From: an uncultured Bacteroidales bacterium
GTDB taxonomy: Bacteria; Bacteroidota; Bacteroidia; Bacteroidales; UBA4417
Reading direction: 5' to 3'
NCBI GenBank assembly: GCA_903879715.1
Contig: CAIRMR010000071.1
Location: 1-64,000, forward strand
Length of the DNA: 64,000 nt
Shown here in pieces: positions 34,927 through 44,213 of the stretch (position 1 is the stretch's first letter; each line of letters starts with the position of its first letter). Below the pieces are notes generated by a model that did no database searches, was not told the origin of the DNA, and was given only the letters and a program-made list of their open reading frames with translations. Made by a program: the position numbers and the translations under genes.

Positions 34927-37473
34927 TTACAATATATACTTCGGTGGCGGATCTGAAATCCCTTTGGACAAATAATTCATAACCATCCTCAACTCTCCAT
35001 AGCTAACCGCATCACCCAAAACAGCTTTGGCTTCCGATAAAGTTGAGTTTTCAGTTTTAACAAAGTGTGCTTTAATCATTTCGAGTTTTTCAACGGGTAA
35101 GAGCTTTAAAATATCCAGCTCGCCGCTTGCAACAAACCTGGCCAGGTGACTTTCGATAGTTGAAACTGTGAACGAACGTTCCTTTGCAATTTCTTCAATC
35201 GTCTTACCTTCCATAAACATATCAAAACTTAAGCGTTGCGTTTGTCCTTTTGGCTTTTGCTTTGAAACCGGTTCTTCTTCCTGCAGTTCGGTTTCTTCGT
35301 CGGGCAATTCAACATCTATTTTATTGAGGTGGTTTTCCTGTAAATAGTTGCGGATTATCCGGATAAGATCATCGCCGTATTTCTGAACCTTTTTCTTCCC
35401 AAAACCCTTAATGTCTTTCAATTCCTTCATGGTAACCGGAAGCAGTTCCGTCAGATCATACATGGTTTTTTGCGGAAGCACCATGTAGATCGGGAGATCT
35501 TCTTCTTCGGCCATGGCGGCACGCCAGCTTTTTATTTCCTGTAAAAGCCCGGTTTCCGATTTCCCTCCCAACAAACTTACAGTTTTCGGTTTTGCTTCCG
35601 GTTTAAGCTGGATTTTTTCGATGGTGGCTTTGGCTTTAGCACCAAGGTAATTTTTAACGGTAAATCCATCAGCCATGCACGCTTTGAAACAGGTAGTTTT
35701 AATAAAAGCTTCCTGGTAAAAATTTTCAAAACTATCTTTCAATAGTTTCCGGATGGCTTTGTTATCGGTTTCTATATCCAGGTTTTGCAGAACCTTGCAG
35801 ATATGCTGATCGGTTTTTTCGGCAAACCAGGCACTTTCTTTTTTGATGCGCTCCTGCAAGGCTTCATGGCCTTCTATCATTGGATCAGTTGCCAGGAACT
35901 GTCCGATCTGCGGTTTAAATTTATCGGAAACGCCAATAAGTTCGGTAGTCATGGCGTTGTGCATAGTCATAAATGCTTCGGCAATTGCAGGCAATAAAAC
36001 GTTGGCGTTTTCTTTTATCAGTTTCTGGCATTGGTAAAAACGACGTTGAATTACAGAGAAATCAAGCAGTTCAACAAGCAAGGTCTGCTGGTAAGCAATC
36101 CGGGAAGCTAACAGTTCTTTTTCACCGGGTTGGTTCAGTTCGGCTTCGGTCGAAAAGCCTTTAACGCTCATATCGCTTTTAATGCTTACCTGCGCAATGG
36201 GCGAACTCAGAACCATTCCTTCAAAAGTTTTGCATCGGCTCAGCGCTACGTAAACCTGTCCGTGGGCAAAAGCGGCATTGGCATCAATAATTGCTTTCTC
36301 AAAAGTTAAACCCTGGCTTTTATGGATAGTAATGGCCCAGGCTAGTTTAAGCGGATATTGCGTAAACTTACCAATCGGAGTTTCTGAAATTTCCTTGGTT
36401 TCCTCGTTAATGGTGTATTTGCTGTTGGTCCATTCAGCCGGTACCACCTGAATTACGCCATAATCGCCATCGCATTTTACAAAAATTACATCGTCCTCGA
36501 AACTGGTTATCTTGCCGATTTTCCCATTGTAAAACAGCTTGTCGCGCGAAATATCGTTCTTCACAAACATTACCTGCGCCCCTACTTTCAGAACCAGTTC
36601 AAAATCAGTCGGATAACTGTATTCGGGAAATTCACCTTCAACCTGGGCCGTAAAATTATGCTTTGAGTTTTGCAGATCCGTCAGCTTCTTTTCGTTAATA
36701 GCCTGCGACTGGTAATTATGCGTGGTTAGCGTAATGTAGCCTTCATCGTTACCGGGATTAAATCCGGGGATGTATCTTTTGTTGAGGTCATCCAACGACT
36801 GTTGGTCAATGTTATTATCACGCACTTTATTCAGCAGCCTGATAAAAACATCATCACTCTGGCGGTAAATATGTTTCAGTTCAATGGTTGTGAAAGCTGT
36901 TTTCTGCAAAGCCCGGCTTCCGAAAAAGAATATTGTATCGTAATACGGCCGGAGCAAATCCCATTCATCGTCTTTGGCAACCGGAGCAAGTTGCTGTAAA
37001 TCGCCGATCATCAGCAACTGAACACCGCCAAAAGGTTTGTTCCGGTCTTTAAATCTGCGCAGCACTTCGTCAATCGCATCCAGCAAATCTGCCCTCACCA
37101 TGCTGATTTCATCAATCACCAGCAGATCCAGGCTTTTCATGATATTGATCTTCTCACGGCTGAAACGCTGCGAACGGTCGAAAGCGCTTTTCGGAGATTC
37201 ACCCGGAGAATTATGTTGCTGCGAAGCCTGTTCGGGAATATGTGGCCCGAAATGCATCTGGAAAAAAGAGTGAATGGTAACGCCCCCGGCATTGATGGCA
37301 GCTACACCGGTTGGAGCAACCACAATCATACGTTTGGGCGAAATGATTTTCAGGTTACGCAAAAAGGTGGTTTTGCCCGTTCCCGCCTTGCCCGTTAAAA
37401 ACAGGTTGGTATTGGTCTGCTCAACAAAGTCGAAAGCCAGTTGTAGCTGGGGATTCGGGATTTCCTGGATCAT
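34927..37473 (-). CDS. PIF1-like helicase with HRDC and helix-turn-helix tail
   Basis: An 848-residue SF1B helicase. Walker A is GKAGTGKTT at residues 28-36 and Walker B is DLLVIDEISMV. Later motifs are GDLQQLAPV, AWAITIHKSQGLTFEKAIID and VYVALSRCKTFEGMVL. After the ATPase come an HRDC-like domain (VTMKELKDIKGFGKKKVQKY), an acidic linker and a C-terminal helix-turn-helix (TIEEIAKERSFTVSTIESHL). This layout is standard for Bacteroidota PIF1-type helicases, which act in genome maintenance. Stand-alone gene. Confidence 0.92.
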   Translation of the reverse strand: MIQEIPNPQLQLAFDFVEQTNTNLFLTGKAGTGKTTFLRNLKIISPKRMIVVAPTGVAAINAGGVTIHSFFQMHFGPHIPEQASQQHNSPGESPKSAFDRSQRFSREKINIMKSLDLLVIDEISMVRADLLDAIDEVLRRFKDRNKPFGGVQLLMIGDLQQLAPVAKDDEWDLLRPYYDTIFFFGSRALQKTAFTTIELKHIYRQSDDVFIRLLNKVRDNNIDQQSLDDLNKRYIPGFNPGNDEGYITLTTHNYQSQAINEKKLTDLQNSKHNFTAQVEGEFPEYSYPTDFELVLKVGAQVMFVKNDISRDKLFYNGKIGKITSFEDDVIFVKCDGDYGVIQVVPAEWTNSKYTINEETKEISETPIGKFTQYPLKLAWAITIHKSQGLTFEKAIIDANAAFAHGQVYVALSRCKTFEGMVLSSPIAQVSIKSDMSVKGFSTEAELNQPGEKELLASRIAYQQTLLVELLDFSVIQRRFYQCQKLIKENANVLLPAIAEAFMTMHNAMTTELIGVSDKFKPQIGQFLATDPMIEGHEALQERIKKESAWFAEKTDQHICKVLQNLDIETDNKAIRKLLKDSFENFYQEAFIKTTCFKACMADGFTVKNYLGAKAKATIEKIQLKPEAKPKTVSLLGGKSETGLLQEIKSWRAAMAEEEDLPIYMVLPQKTMYDLTELLPVTMKELKDIKGFGKKKVQKYGDDLIRIIRNYLQENHLNKIDVELPDEETELQEEEPVSKQKPKGQTQRLSFDMFMEGKTIEEIAKERSFTVSTIESHLARFVASGELDILKLLPVEKLEMIKAHFVKTENSTLSEAKAVLGDAVSYGELRMVMNYLSKGISDPPPKYIL

Positions 37474-37544
37474 AATGGCATTTACAAAATTTTCACGATA
37501 CCAAAAATAGGAATAAGTTTATAAATTAAACTTCCACATTTTTA

Positions 37545-37625
37545 TAAGCTTTGCGCTCTTTGCACTTTCTTTGCGTTTAATATTTTACCGCAAGGACGCA
37601 AGGTGTAAAAAAAGACGCAAAATAT
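37545..37625. repeat. CTTTGCG / CGCAAGG inverted-repeat cluster
   Basis: Words such as CTTTGCGCTCTTTGCAC and CTTTGCG on the left face CGCAAGGACGCAAGG and GACGCAAA on the right, about 20 bases apart, in the gap between the helicase and M28 peptidase genes. This makes an imperfect hairpin. No gene. Confidence 0.5.
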
Positions 37626-37651
37626 GAACCTACTACACAAGTTTCTGTGAG

Positions 37652-39232
37652 TTATTTATTGAGTGGTTTTTCTTCAACTTTCTCCGGCGAATAATACACA
37701 TCCTTCGCCAGCATATGATCCAGGTTCGCAACTCCCAGTACCACAATTGCCGTTACAATGGAAGTATGTTCCTGGTATTCAGGAATACTCTTGTTGTATA
37801 GATCACGTTCGGTATGCCATATTTCGCCATAATTAAAATTGTAGCCTTTGGTGTCTTCGGTTCCGAAAGTCATGGTGGGAACACCTTCAACGGCAAACGG
37901 ACCGCTGTCGGTTCCCCATGCGGCTTTAGGTTTTGGCCTGGATTCAAGTTTTTTGATTGTAAACGGGAAATCAGGATTAATGCTGCTCAAAGGTTCGCAG
38001 ATTTTTTCCAGATCGTCCTTCCAGGCATCAGGCACACTTAAACTGTTAGCAACTGTTGGTCCACCGTCGCGGTTAAACATATTCGAGATTTTAGCGAGTT
38101 TTTCCGGATTTCGTTTCACCCAGCTTTTCGATCCAAGCAAACCAAACTCTTCCCCTGCCCATAAACAAGCCATAATTGTCCGTTTGGGTTTTCCCCCGGC
38201 TTTCATAATCATACGGGCAGCTTCCATAGTTGGAGTTGCTCCCGAACCATCATCAACGCCACCGGTTCCGACATCGTAGGCATCAAGGTGTCCGCCCATA
38301 ATCACATATTCGTCGGGATATTTTGTGCCGGGAATAATTCCGATCACATTGTAATATTTTATCGGACCGGGTTTAAAATGGTTGCGGATATCAAATTCGA
38401 GGAAGAAATTCCTGCGCTCCTTCGCCAGTTGCTCGACAATGGCAAACTGATGTTCATCCAGTTTTATGTCAGGAAGGGTTGGAAGGGTTTCAAATGTCAT
38501 ACTGTCAATGTTAATCCTGTCGTACAGTACGCGGATAGGAACCGGTGCCGATTGTATAATACCAAGTATTCCGGCATCTTTCATCTGTTTGTAAAACAAA
38601 GCAGGTTCATCAGCCAAAGGTAAAAGTTCTTTTTTAACACCCTCTTTACCTGCTTTTCTGTTTTCGGCTTCTATTTCGCTGTTTTTCTTACGGATATCAA
38701 TATTCGCTGCTACCAGCGAATCTCTTCTGTGGTTAGCTTTATCTGAATAATCAACCGGCCAGCCATCGCTTTTCCCGGTTATAAGCACCCATGCGCCTTT
38801 CAGGCGGCCTTTCATACGATCGAATTCTTCCTGCGTTTTAGGTTCCGGCAGGACGTGACCGGTTTGTAATCCTTTGGTTCCGGATGTGTATGATGGTGTA
38901 GCGAAATGCAGATCCATGCCGTTTTCTGCCAGCAGTTTCCCAAACCATGGACCGCGGTTAAAGCCAACCGGTATGGTTCCGGCTTCATCCATCTGAACCT
39001 GCATGCCCCATTCTTTGAATTTAGATGCAGCCCATTCGGCGGAGTTTTCATAGGCATCTGAACCTATCAGTCGCCCTCCAAACCTGTTACTTAGCACATC
39101 CAGGTGCTGCATGGTTTGGTTATCGGTTTTGCCGATTTCGATGATTTTTTTTACTACATCTTTTTGGGCAAAGGTTGAACACGCCGTCAGAATGAGGCCG
39201 CATAAGAGTATGAGTGTGCAAAGTTTTCGCAT
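37652..39232 (-). CDS. M28-family metallopeptidase
   Basis: A 526-residue protein with a signal peptide; a lipobox-like LILTAC at the start may instead lipidate it. The zinc peptidase domain has His315 in GGHLDAYD, Asp327 in GGVDDGSGAT and the Glu361-Glu362 pair in CLWAGEEFGLLG. A PA-like insert lies at about residues 110-240. It resembles the aminopeptidase/carboxypeptidase branch of M28 and is expected to trim peptides in the periplasm. No obvious operon. Confidence 0.92.
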   Translation of the reverse strand: MRKLCTLILLCGLILTACSTFAQKDVVKKIIEIGKTDNQTMQHLDVLSNRFGGRLIGSDAYENSAEWAASKFKEWGMQVQMDEAGTIPVGFNRGPWFGKLLAENGMDLHFATPSYTSGTKGLQTGHVLPEPKTQEEFDRMKGRLKGAWVLITGKSDGWPVDYSDKANHRRDSLVAANIDIRKKNSEIEAENRKAGKEGVKKELLPLADEPALFYKQMKDAGILGIIQSAPVPIRVLYDRINIDSMTFETLPTLPDIKLDEHQFAIVEQLAKERRNFFLEFDIRNHFKPGPIKYYNVIGIIPGTKYPDEYVIMGGHLDAYDVGTGGVDDGSGATPTMEAARMIMKAGGKPKRTIMACLWAGEEFGLLGSKSWVKRNPEKLAKISNMFNRDGGPTVANSLSVPDAWKDDLEKICEPLSSINPDFPFTIKKLESRPKPKAAWGTDSGPFAVEGVPTMTFGTEDTKGYNFNYGEIWHTERDLYNKSIPEYQEHTSIVTAIVVLGVANLDHMLAKDVYYSPEKVEEKPLNK

Positions 39233-39320
39233 TGTAAAGTCTCCCTGGATAAGTGTAGTTGATTGCTATTTTGAATAGTGCAAAAGAAAAGATTTTTTCT
39301 ATGCAAAATGGGTTTTATTA

Positions 39321-40697
39321 TCAGGAGAACCATTTGAGAAAAAACTTCAAGTTCTTCATTTTATTCCTGTAAGGCGCATAACGAACCGGCAGGTCGAGCC
39401 AGTTATATCTTGTAGTAATTCCTTTTTCAAACGTAAACGTATCGAATGAATGTTTTCCATGATAAGCGCCGACGCCACTATGGCCTACGCCGCCAAAAGG
39501 CAGACGGTGGTTGGCAAAATGAACAATAGTGTCATTAATTGTTCCTCCACCAAATGAATGATTTGCAATTACGCGTTTTATGAATTTTACATGATTTGAG
39601 AAAACATATAAAGCCAGGGATTTCTCATAGGAGCCGATAATAGTGTTCAGTTCATCCTCGGTTTTGTAACTTAGGATCGGTAAAATCGGCCCGAAAATCT
39701 CGTGTTTCATTACCTGGCTGTCACGATGGGGATTGTCGAGCAGGGTTGGCGAGAAATAGAGGTCGCTGATATCAGTTACTCCACCCAAAAGCACCTTTTC
39801 ACCGATAAGGAGTTGTTGCAAAGTTTTGAAATTATGAGAATTGATAATCCTTGCATAATCAGGCGATTGCTGAGCATTTTCGCCATAAATGAGTGCGATT
39901 TCTTTTTTGCACTCTTCTACAAAATCATTCTTAACACTTTCGTGAACCAGCACATAGTCGGGAGCGATGCAGGTTTGCCCGCAATTAATAAATTTGCCCC
40001 AGATAATCCGTTTCGCAGCTAGCCTGAGAACAGCCGTTTCGTCAACGATGCAGGGATTTTTCCCACCTAATTCAAGCGTGGTTGGAGTGAGATTTTCGGC
40101 GGCAGATTTGGCAACAATTTTGCCGACAGCAATACTTCCTGTAAAGAAAATATAATCCCAGCGCTCGCGAAGCAGCCTGGCGGCAACGGCAACTTCACCT
40201 TCGATAACCGTTACATGTCCGGGATCAAAAACCGCAGCAACAATTTCCGCAACAACCCTGCTTGTATGAACCGAATGTTCCGAAGGTTTTATCACAACGG
40301 TATTCCCGGCAGCAATGGCTCCGATCAAAGGTGAAAAAACAAGTTGAAAAGGATAATTCCAGGGCGCAATAATCAACACGGTTCCATAAGGTTCCCTGTA
40401 AATCCGGTTTGTTGATGGGAAATTAACCAGCACCGGTCTTACATACCGCGACTTTGCCCAGTAGTTCACTTTCCGGATCGCCAGTTTGAGTTCATTGATA
40501 ACAATCCCGGTTTCAGTCATCACGCTCTCGAATTCAGGTTTCCTGAAATCGTCGTACATAGCCTTGGCTATATCCTTTTCGCGTTTCACCAACTCTTCCA
40601 GCAGGCGTTTCAGGCTGGCTTTGCGGTACGCAATATCTTTAGTTTTTTTACTTTTAAAAAAATCTTTCTGACGATCAATAATAATCTGGACTTCCAT
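39321..40697 (-). CDS. aldehyde dehydrogenase (class 3 / fatty-aldehyde type)
   Basis: A 458-residue NAD(P)-dependent aldehyde dehydrogenase. IIAPWNYPFQLVFSPLIGAI lines the cofactor site, LELGGKNPCI contains the general-base Glu, and FINCGQTCIAPDYVL holds the catalytic Cys243. The short length and C-terminus (GITTRYNWLDLPVRYAPYRN) are those of class 3 or fatty aldehyde dehydrogenases. It is 129 bases downstream of the GMC oxidoreductase on the same strand. Together they could oxidise an alcohol to an acid in two steps. Confidence 0.92.
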   Translation of the reverse strand: MEVQIIIDRQKDFFKSKKTKDIAYRKASLKRLLEELVKREKDIAKAMYDDFRKPEFESVMTETGIVINELKLAIRKVNYWAKSRYVRPVLVNFPSTNRIYREPYGTVLIIAPWNYPFQLVFSPLIGAIAAGNTVVIKPSEHSVHTSRVVAEIVAAVFDPGHVTVIEGEVAVAARLLRERWDYIFFTGSIAVGKIVAKSAAENLTPTTLELGGKNPCIVDETAVLRLAAKRIIWGKFINCGQTCIAPDYVLVHESVKNDFVEECKKEIALIYGENAQQSPDYARIINSHNFKTLQQLLIGEKVLLGGVTDISDLYFSPTLLDNPHRDSQVMKHEIFGPILPILSYKTEDELNTIIGSYEKSLALYVFSNHVKFIKRVIANHSFGGGTINDTIVHFANHRLPFGGVGHSGVGAYHGKHSFDTFTFEKGITTRYNWLDLPVRYAPYRNKMKNLKFFLKWFS

Positions 40698-40826
40698 TTT
40701 ATGCTTTAATGTTACTCAGGTAATATTTGTTCTTGTTTCAAAATTATGCTTGCCGGAATTAAATGCTTCTCAATTTTCCGGCAATAAAAATCGGTGATTA
40801 TCCGTTCCTTCCGTGTCATCCGCGTT

Positions 40827-42392
40827 CTATCCTTTTTCAGGCACTTTACTCATTCCTCTTTCGGAAATTGCCGTTATGGTTAAAGATGGATTTACTCCCG
40901 GATTGGCCGAAATCATGGAACCATCGAAAACAAACATGTTTTCATACCCGAAAACCTTATTATTGCTGTCGATAACTCCTTCCTGAATGGTTTTGCCCAT
41001 ACAGGCGCCGCCTAAAATATGAGCCGTTGAAGGAATTCCGGCAAAAACTTCGTTCACCATAATCTGAGGTTTGCCTTTTATTATGTCGGAAAAAATATGT
41101 GCAACCCTGTGGGCTTCAGGAATAAACGGGGTAGGAGCTTTGCCTTTTTCAATCCGCGATATAGTTCCGAAAATTCCTTTCCGGAGCTTTAAGGTGCTGT
41201 CGATATGCTGCATAAAAAGCAGAACGGTACTGCTGCGCCCAAAATCGCGGACAAAAAATACTTTCAGCCAGGCTAAAGGAGCGGTAAAAGGTAAGATGAT
41301 AAGTTTAAATATCCGCAAAAACGGATTTTTCGCACTTACCATAGGTAGCATGGTAATCCGCCAGAAACCTGATCCTTCGCCATAACGGCAAGGTTCGAGG
41401 TGGCTATTTTCGTCCATTTCGAGAATGGAGCCAATTGCAATTCCTTTGTGCAGTTCAAGATTTTTATCGGTGGTGGTGGTGTAAATCAGCGCTTCATTAT
41501 TGGTGCGTATCATATCGCCAACCCGCGGACTTAAACCTGCAAGTGTGGTTTTTTTTAATTTCAGTAACAATGGAATTGTACCCATTACCCCGCCGGCAAA
41601 TATTACTCCCTTGCTTTTTATGATTTGCGTCCTGGCAAAATAGATTGTCGATTTACGGAAACTGATTTGGTATCCTTCATTTTCATTTCCTCCAACAGGT
41701 TTTATGGAGGTAACTTCGTTTTCGGCTATAATTTCTGCGCCAAGCTGTTGTGCCAGGTGGAGGTAATTTTTGTCCAGGGTATTTTTAGCGTTGTGGCGGC
41801 AGCCAGTCATGCACGCTCCGCAATTTATGCAGCCTGTGCGGTCGGGACCTTTACCGTTAAAATAGGGATCTTTTATTGTAACATCTGGTTCGCCAAAGTA
41901 AACGGCTGCAATAGTTGGCCCAAAGTGATCAGCTTTCCCAATCTGATGAGCCAGTTTCTGCATGGCGCGGTCACTTTCGGCCAGCACCGGGTTAACCGAG
42001 GCTCCAAGCATTTTCCAGGCTGTATCATAAAAAGGGGCAAGTTCTTCTTCCCAGTTTTCAAGTCCGGCCCATGATCCTTTCGAAAAGAAAGGGGATTTGG
42101 GTTTTGGAAGCGTATTGGCATAAACAAGTGATCCTCCGCCAACTCCAACCCCACTTAATGCACTAATATGCCGTAGAAAGTTCAGTTTTTGAATGCCAAA
42201 GCATTTTAATGCCGGTATCCAGAGCCATTTTCGCAGGTCCCAGTTTGTTTTGGCAAAATCGGTACTTTCAAACCATTTCCCCTTTTCAATAACCAGTACT
42301 GAATAACCTTTTTCGGCTAACCGTAGCGCAGAAACAGAACCTCCAAATCCTGAACCGATAATAACGTAATCGTAGTTTTCTTTTAGTTGCAT
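40827..42392 (-). CDS. GMC oxidoreductase with four-cysteine motif
   Basis: A 521-residue flavoprotein. An N-terminal FAD-binding Rossmann motif (IIGSGFGGSVSALRLAEKG) is followed by the GMC signature GVGVGGGSLVYANTLP. A cysteine cluster CINCGACMTGC (Cys188, 191, 194, 198) is reminiscent of a 4Fe-4S site and also occurs in cholesterol-oxidase-like GMC proteins (CxxCxxCxxGCRHxAKNT). The C-terminal GMC domain ends with a FDGSMISANPGVNPSLTITA helix. It oxidises an alcohol, possibly a sterol-like or long-chain one. The substrate is unknown. Confidence 0.88.
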   Translation of the reverse strand: MQLKENYDYVIIGSGFGGSVSALRLAEKGYSVLVIEKGKWFESTDFAKTNWDLRKWLWIPALKCFGIQKLNFLRHISALSGVGVGGGSLVYANTLPKPKSPFFSKGSWAGLENWEEELAPFYDTAWKMLGASVNPVLAESDRAMQKLAHQIGKADHFGPTIAAVYFGEPDVTIKDPYFNGKGPDRTGCINCGACMTGCRHNAKNTLDKNYLHLAQQLGAEIIAENEVTSIKPVGGNENEGYQISFRKSTIYFARTQIIKSKGVIFAGGVMGTIPLLLKLKKTTLAGLSPRVGDMIRTNNEALIYTTTTDKNLELHKGIAIGSILEMDENSHLEPCRYGEGSGFWRITMLPMVSAKNPFLRIFKLIILPFTAPLAWLKVFFVRDFGRSSTVLLFMQHIDSTLKLRKGIFGTISRIEKGKAPTPFIPEAHRVAHIFSDIIKGKPQIMVNEVFAGIPSTAHILGGACMGKTIQEGVIDSNNKVFGYENMFVFDGSMISANPGVNPSLTITAISERGMSKVPEKG

Positions 42393-42511
42393 GTAGATAT
42401 TGTTCTAATCCAGGTTTGTATTATGGCAAAAATACTGTTTTATTGACAGGTTTCGGCTGTTCTGATTTCGATTGATCAAATGTTCAATTATTCAATTTGT
42501 TTATCATCCTT

Positions 42512-42533
42512 GAGACGCGAGGCATCGCGTCTC
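42512..42533. repeat. perfect GAGACGCGA palindrome
   Basis: GAGACGCGA (42512-42520) and TCGCGTCTC (42525-42533) form a nine-base stem with a four-base loop. It sits in the gap between the GMC and GNAT genes and is GC-rich against an AT-rich background, as dispersed repeat elements are. Confidence 0.75.
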
Positions 42534-42556
42534 TACGGCATGAAAAATTAAACAAA

Positions 42557-43060
42557 TTAATCCTTTGCCATTTCAACCAGCGTTTCTCCTGTAACCCTGT
42601 ACACCGTCCAATCTTCCAACGCTTTTGCGCCCAATCCTTTATAAAAACTAATGGATGGTTCGTTCCAGTCGAGGCAAGCCCATTCCAGTCGGCCGCAATC
42701 CCGATCAACGGCAAGTTTCGCAAGGTGTTTTAACATGGTTTTACCAAAACCCTTTCCCCGCATTTCAGGGATGATATACAAATCTTCAAGGTAAATGCCG
42801 GCTTGCCCTAAAAAGGTTGAATAGTTGTAGAAAAATAATGCAAAACCTACTGGTTCACCTCCCAATTCACCTATAAACACTTCAGCCATTTTTTGTTTAA
42901 ACAAGGTGTTTTGAAGTTTCTCCTCGGTAGCAACTACTTCGTGGCTGAGCTTTTCATATTCTCCCAATCCTTTAATAAACTGAAGGATAAGTTTAACATC
43001 GCTTTCTTCGGCCGGGCGGATTTTGAACTGTTTAGTTAATGATTGGTCTGATTTATTCAT
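42557..43060 (-). CDS. GNAT acetyltransferase, diamine/polyamine type
   Basis: A 167-residue enzyme. The GNAT A motif is EDLYIIPEMRGKGFGKTMLK (acetyl-CoA binding, R/QxxGxG/A). The C-terminal WACLDWNEPSISFYKGLGAK and DWTVYRV are those of spermidine/spermine N1-acetyltransferase-like enzymes. Likely activity is acetylation of a diamine or a related primary amine. Ends close to a palindrome; no clear operon partner. Confidence 0.9.
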   Translation of the reverse strand: MNKSDQSLTKQFKIRPAEESDVKLILQFIKGLGEYEKLSHEVVATEEKLQNTLFKQKMAEVFIGELGGEPVGFALFFYNYSTFLGQAGIYLEDLYIIPEMRGKGFGKTMLKHLAKLAVDRDCGRLEWACLDWNEPSISFYKGLGAKALEDWTVYRVTGETLVEMAKD

Positions 43061-43085
43061 AGCGTTTAAATACTTCTTAATTAGT

Positions 43086-44078
43086 TCAATTGCTTTTGTT
43101 AATAAGGTTTATGATAACTTTTATCATCGTTTCTTTTTCTTCAGGTCTACTTACTGCAATCATTAATGTTAATGCAACCAAAGCATTGTCAGCAATTCTT
43201 TTTTGTCGGTTCTCTTTATATAATATCTCATTTTTTTCTAGAAAGAAGAGAAACAGAAATGCTGCAATTCTTTTATTCCCATCAGTAAATGAATGATTTT
43301 TAGTCACAAAGTATAGCAGGTAAGCAGCCTTTTCTTCAATACTCGGATATAAATCTTTGCCATCAAATGTTTGATAAATCGTTGAGATAGAGCTTATAAA
43401 AGATTCATCTTTTTGACGACCAAACAAATCGCTGTTTGGAAACTTTTCTTTTACAAATTGAATTTGGCTGATGGCTTCTTCGTACGTTAATTTATAAATT
43501 TCTTTCTCTGATATTCCTGAAACTTCAAGTGTTTGATAATCATACTGATCAAGTATGTCTAACGCATAAGAATAATCCCTGATGATGTTTAAAAGTCCGA
43601 TACTTTCATCCCTGGTCAAATCACTGCTTTCTATAACCTCGCTCAGGATTTTTACTGACTTTTGAAGTTCATTTAATTGTTTATTTTGAAGAGCTAATCT
43701 CTTTTCATTTAAAGCATATCCTTTTACCAGGTAATCTTTTAAGATTTGAGTTGCCCAAATACGAAACTGCACTCCTCTTTTTGAATTGACCCTATAACCT
43801 ATTGAAATTATCGCATCAAGATTATAGAATTTAATTTTTCGTTTAACACTTCGTTGCCCTTCCTTTTGAACTACCGAGAATTCCTCGGTAGTTGCAGTTT
43901 CCTCCAATTCTCCGGTTTCAAAGATGTTCTTTAAATGCAAGCCAATTGAGTCGGAATCTTTATCAAATAGTTCTGCCATTTGTTTTTGTGACAGCCAAAC
44001 GGTATCATTCTCCAGTTTTACCTGAATCTCTGTTTTTCCGTCTTCTAATTGAAAAATAGTAACTTCAGAAGCAGCCAT
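43086..44078 (-). CDS. RhuM-like protein with Fic/Doc domain
   Basis: A 330-residue two-domain protein. Residues 10-120 are a virulence-RhuM type domain (VKLENDTVWLSQKQMAELFD, then KIKFYNLDAIISIGYRVNS and FRIWATQILKDYLVKGY). Residues 230-310 are a Fic/Doc fold with the motif HSFTDGNKR (His262), matching HxFxxGNxR. This combination is known in Bacteroidota and probably transfers a nucleotide or phosphate to a target protein. No autoinhibitory S/TxxxE(G/N) segment is plain in the translation. No adjacent antitoxin gene is seen. Confidence 0.88.
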   Translation of the reverse strand: MAASEVTIFQLEDGKTEIQVKLENDTVWLSQKQMAELFDKDSDSIGLHLKNIFETGELEETATTEEFSVVQKEGQRSVKRKIKFYNLDAIISIGYRVNSKRGVQFRIWATQILKDYLVKGYALNEKRLALQNKQLNELQKSVKILSEVIESSDLTRDESIGLLNIIRDYSYALDILDQYDYQTLEVSGISEKEIYKLTYEEAISQIQFVKEKFPNSDLFGRQKDESFISSISTIYQTFDGKDLYPSIEEKAAYLLYFVTKNHSFTDGNKRIAAFLFLFFLEKNEILYKENRQKRIADNALVALTLMIAVSRPEEKETMIKVIINLINKSN

Positions 44079-44186
44079 AACTCATATTTCTTCAAAAATA
44101 GCGTTTTTTTTCAGAATCAAGGTTATTAGAGAAAGTCTTTGAACTTTCCCTGAAATACAAAATTCCTCCTTTATTCCTTCAATCCG

Positions 44187-44194
44187 TATCTTTG
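44187..44194 (+). promoter_or_regulatory. -7 box (TATCTTTG) for YgiQ gene
   Basis: TATCTTTG ends 19 bases before the start codon at 44214, matching TAnnTTTG with a short leader. Confidence 0.45.
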
Positions 44195-44213
44195 CAAAAA
44201 TTTTCATAACACG

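Noticed and set aside
37848-38279. 143-codon plus-strand frame inside the M28 peptidase gene
   Set aside because: It lies opposite the zinc-binding region and has no independent features.
41625-42074. 149-codon plus-strand frame inside the GMC gene
   Set aside because: It lies opposite the cysteine cluster and flanking GMC sequence. A shadow frame.
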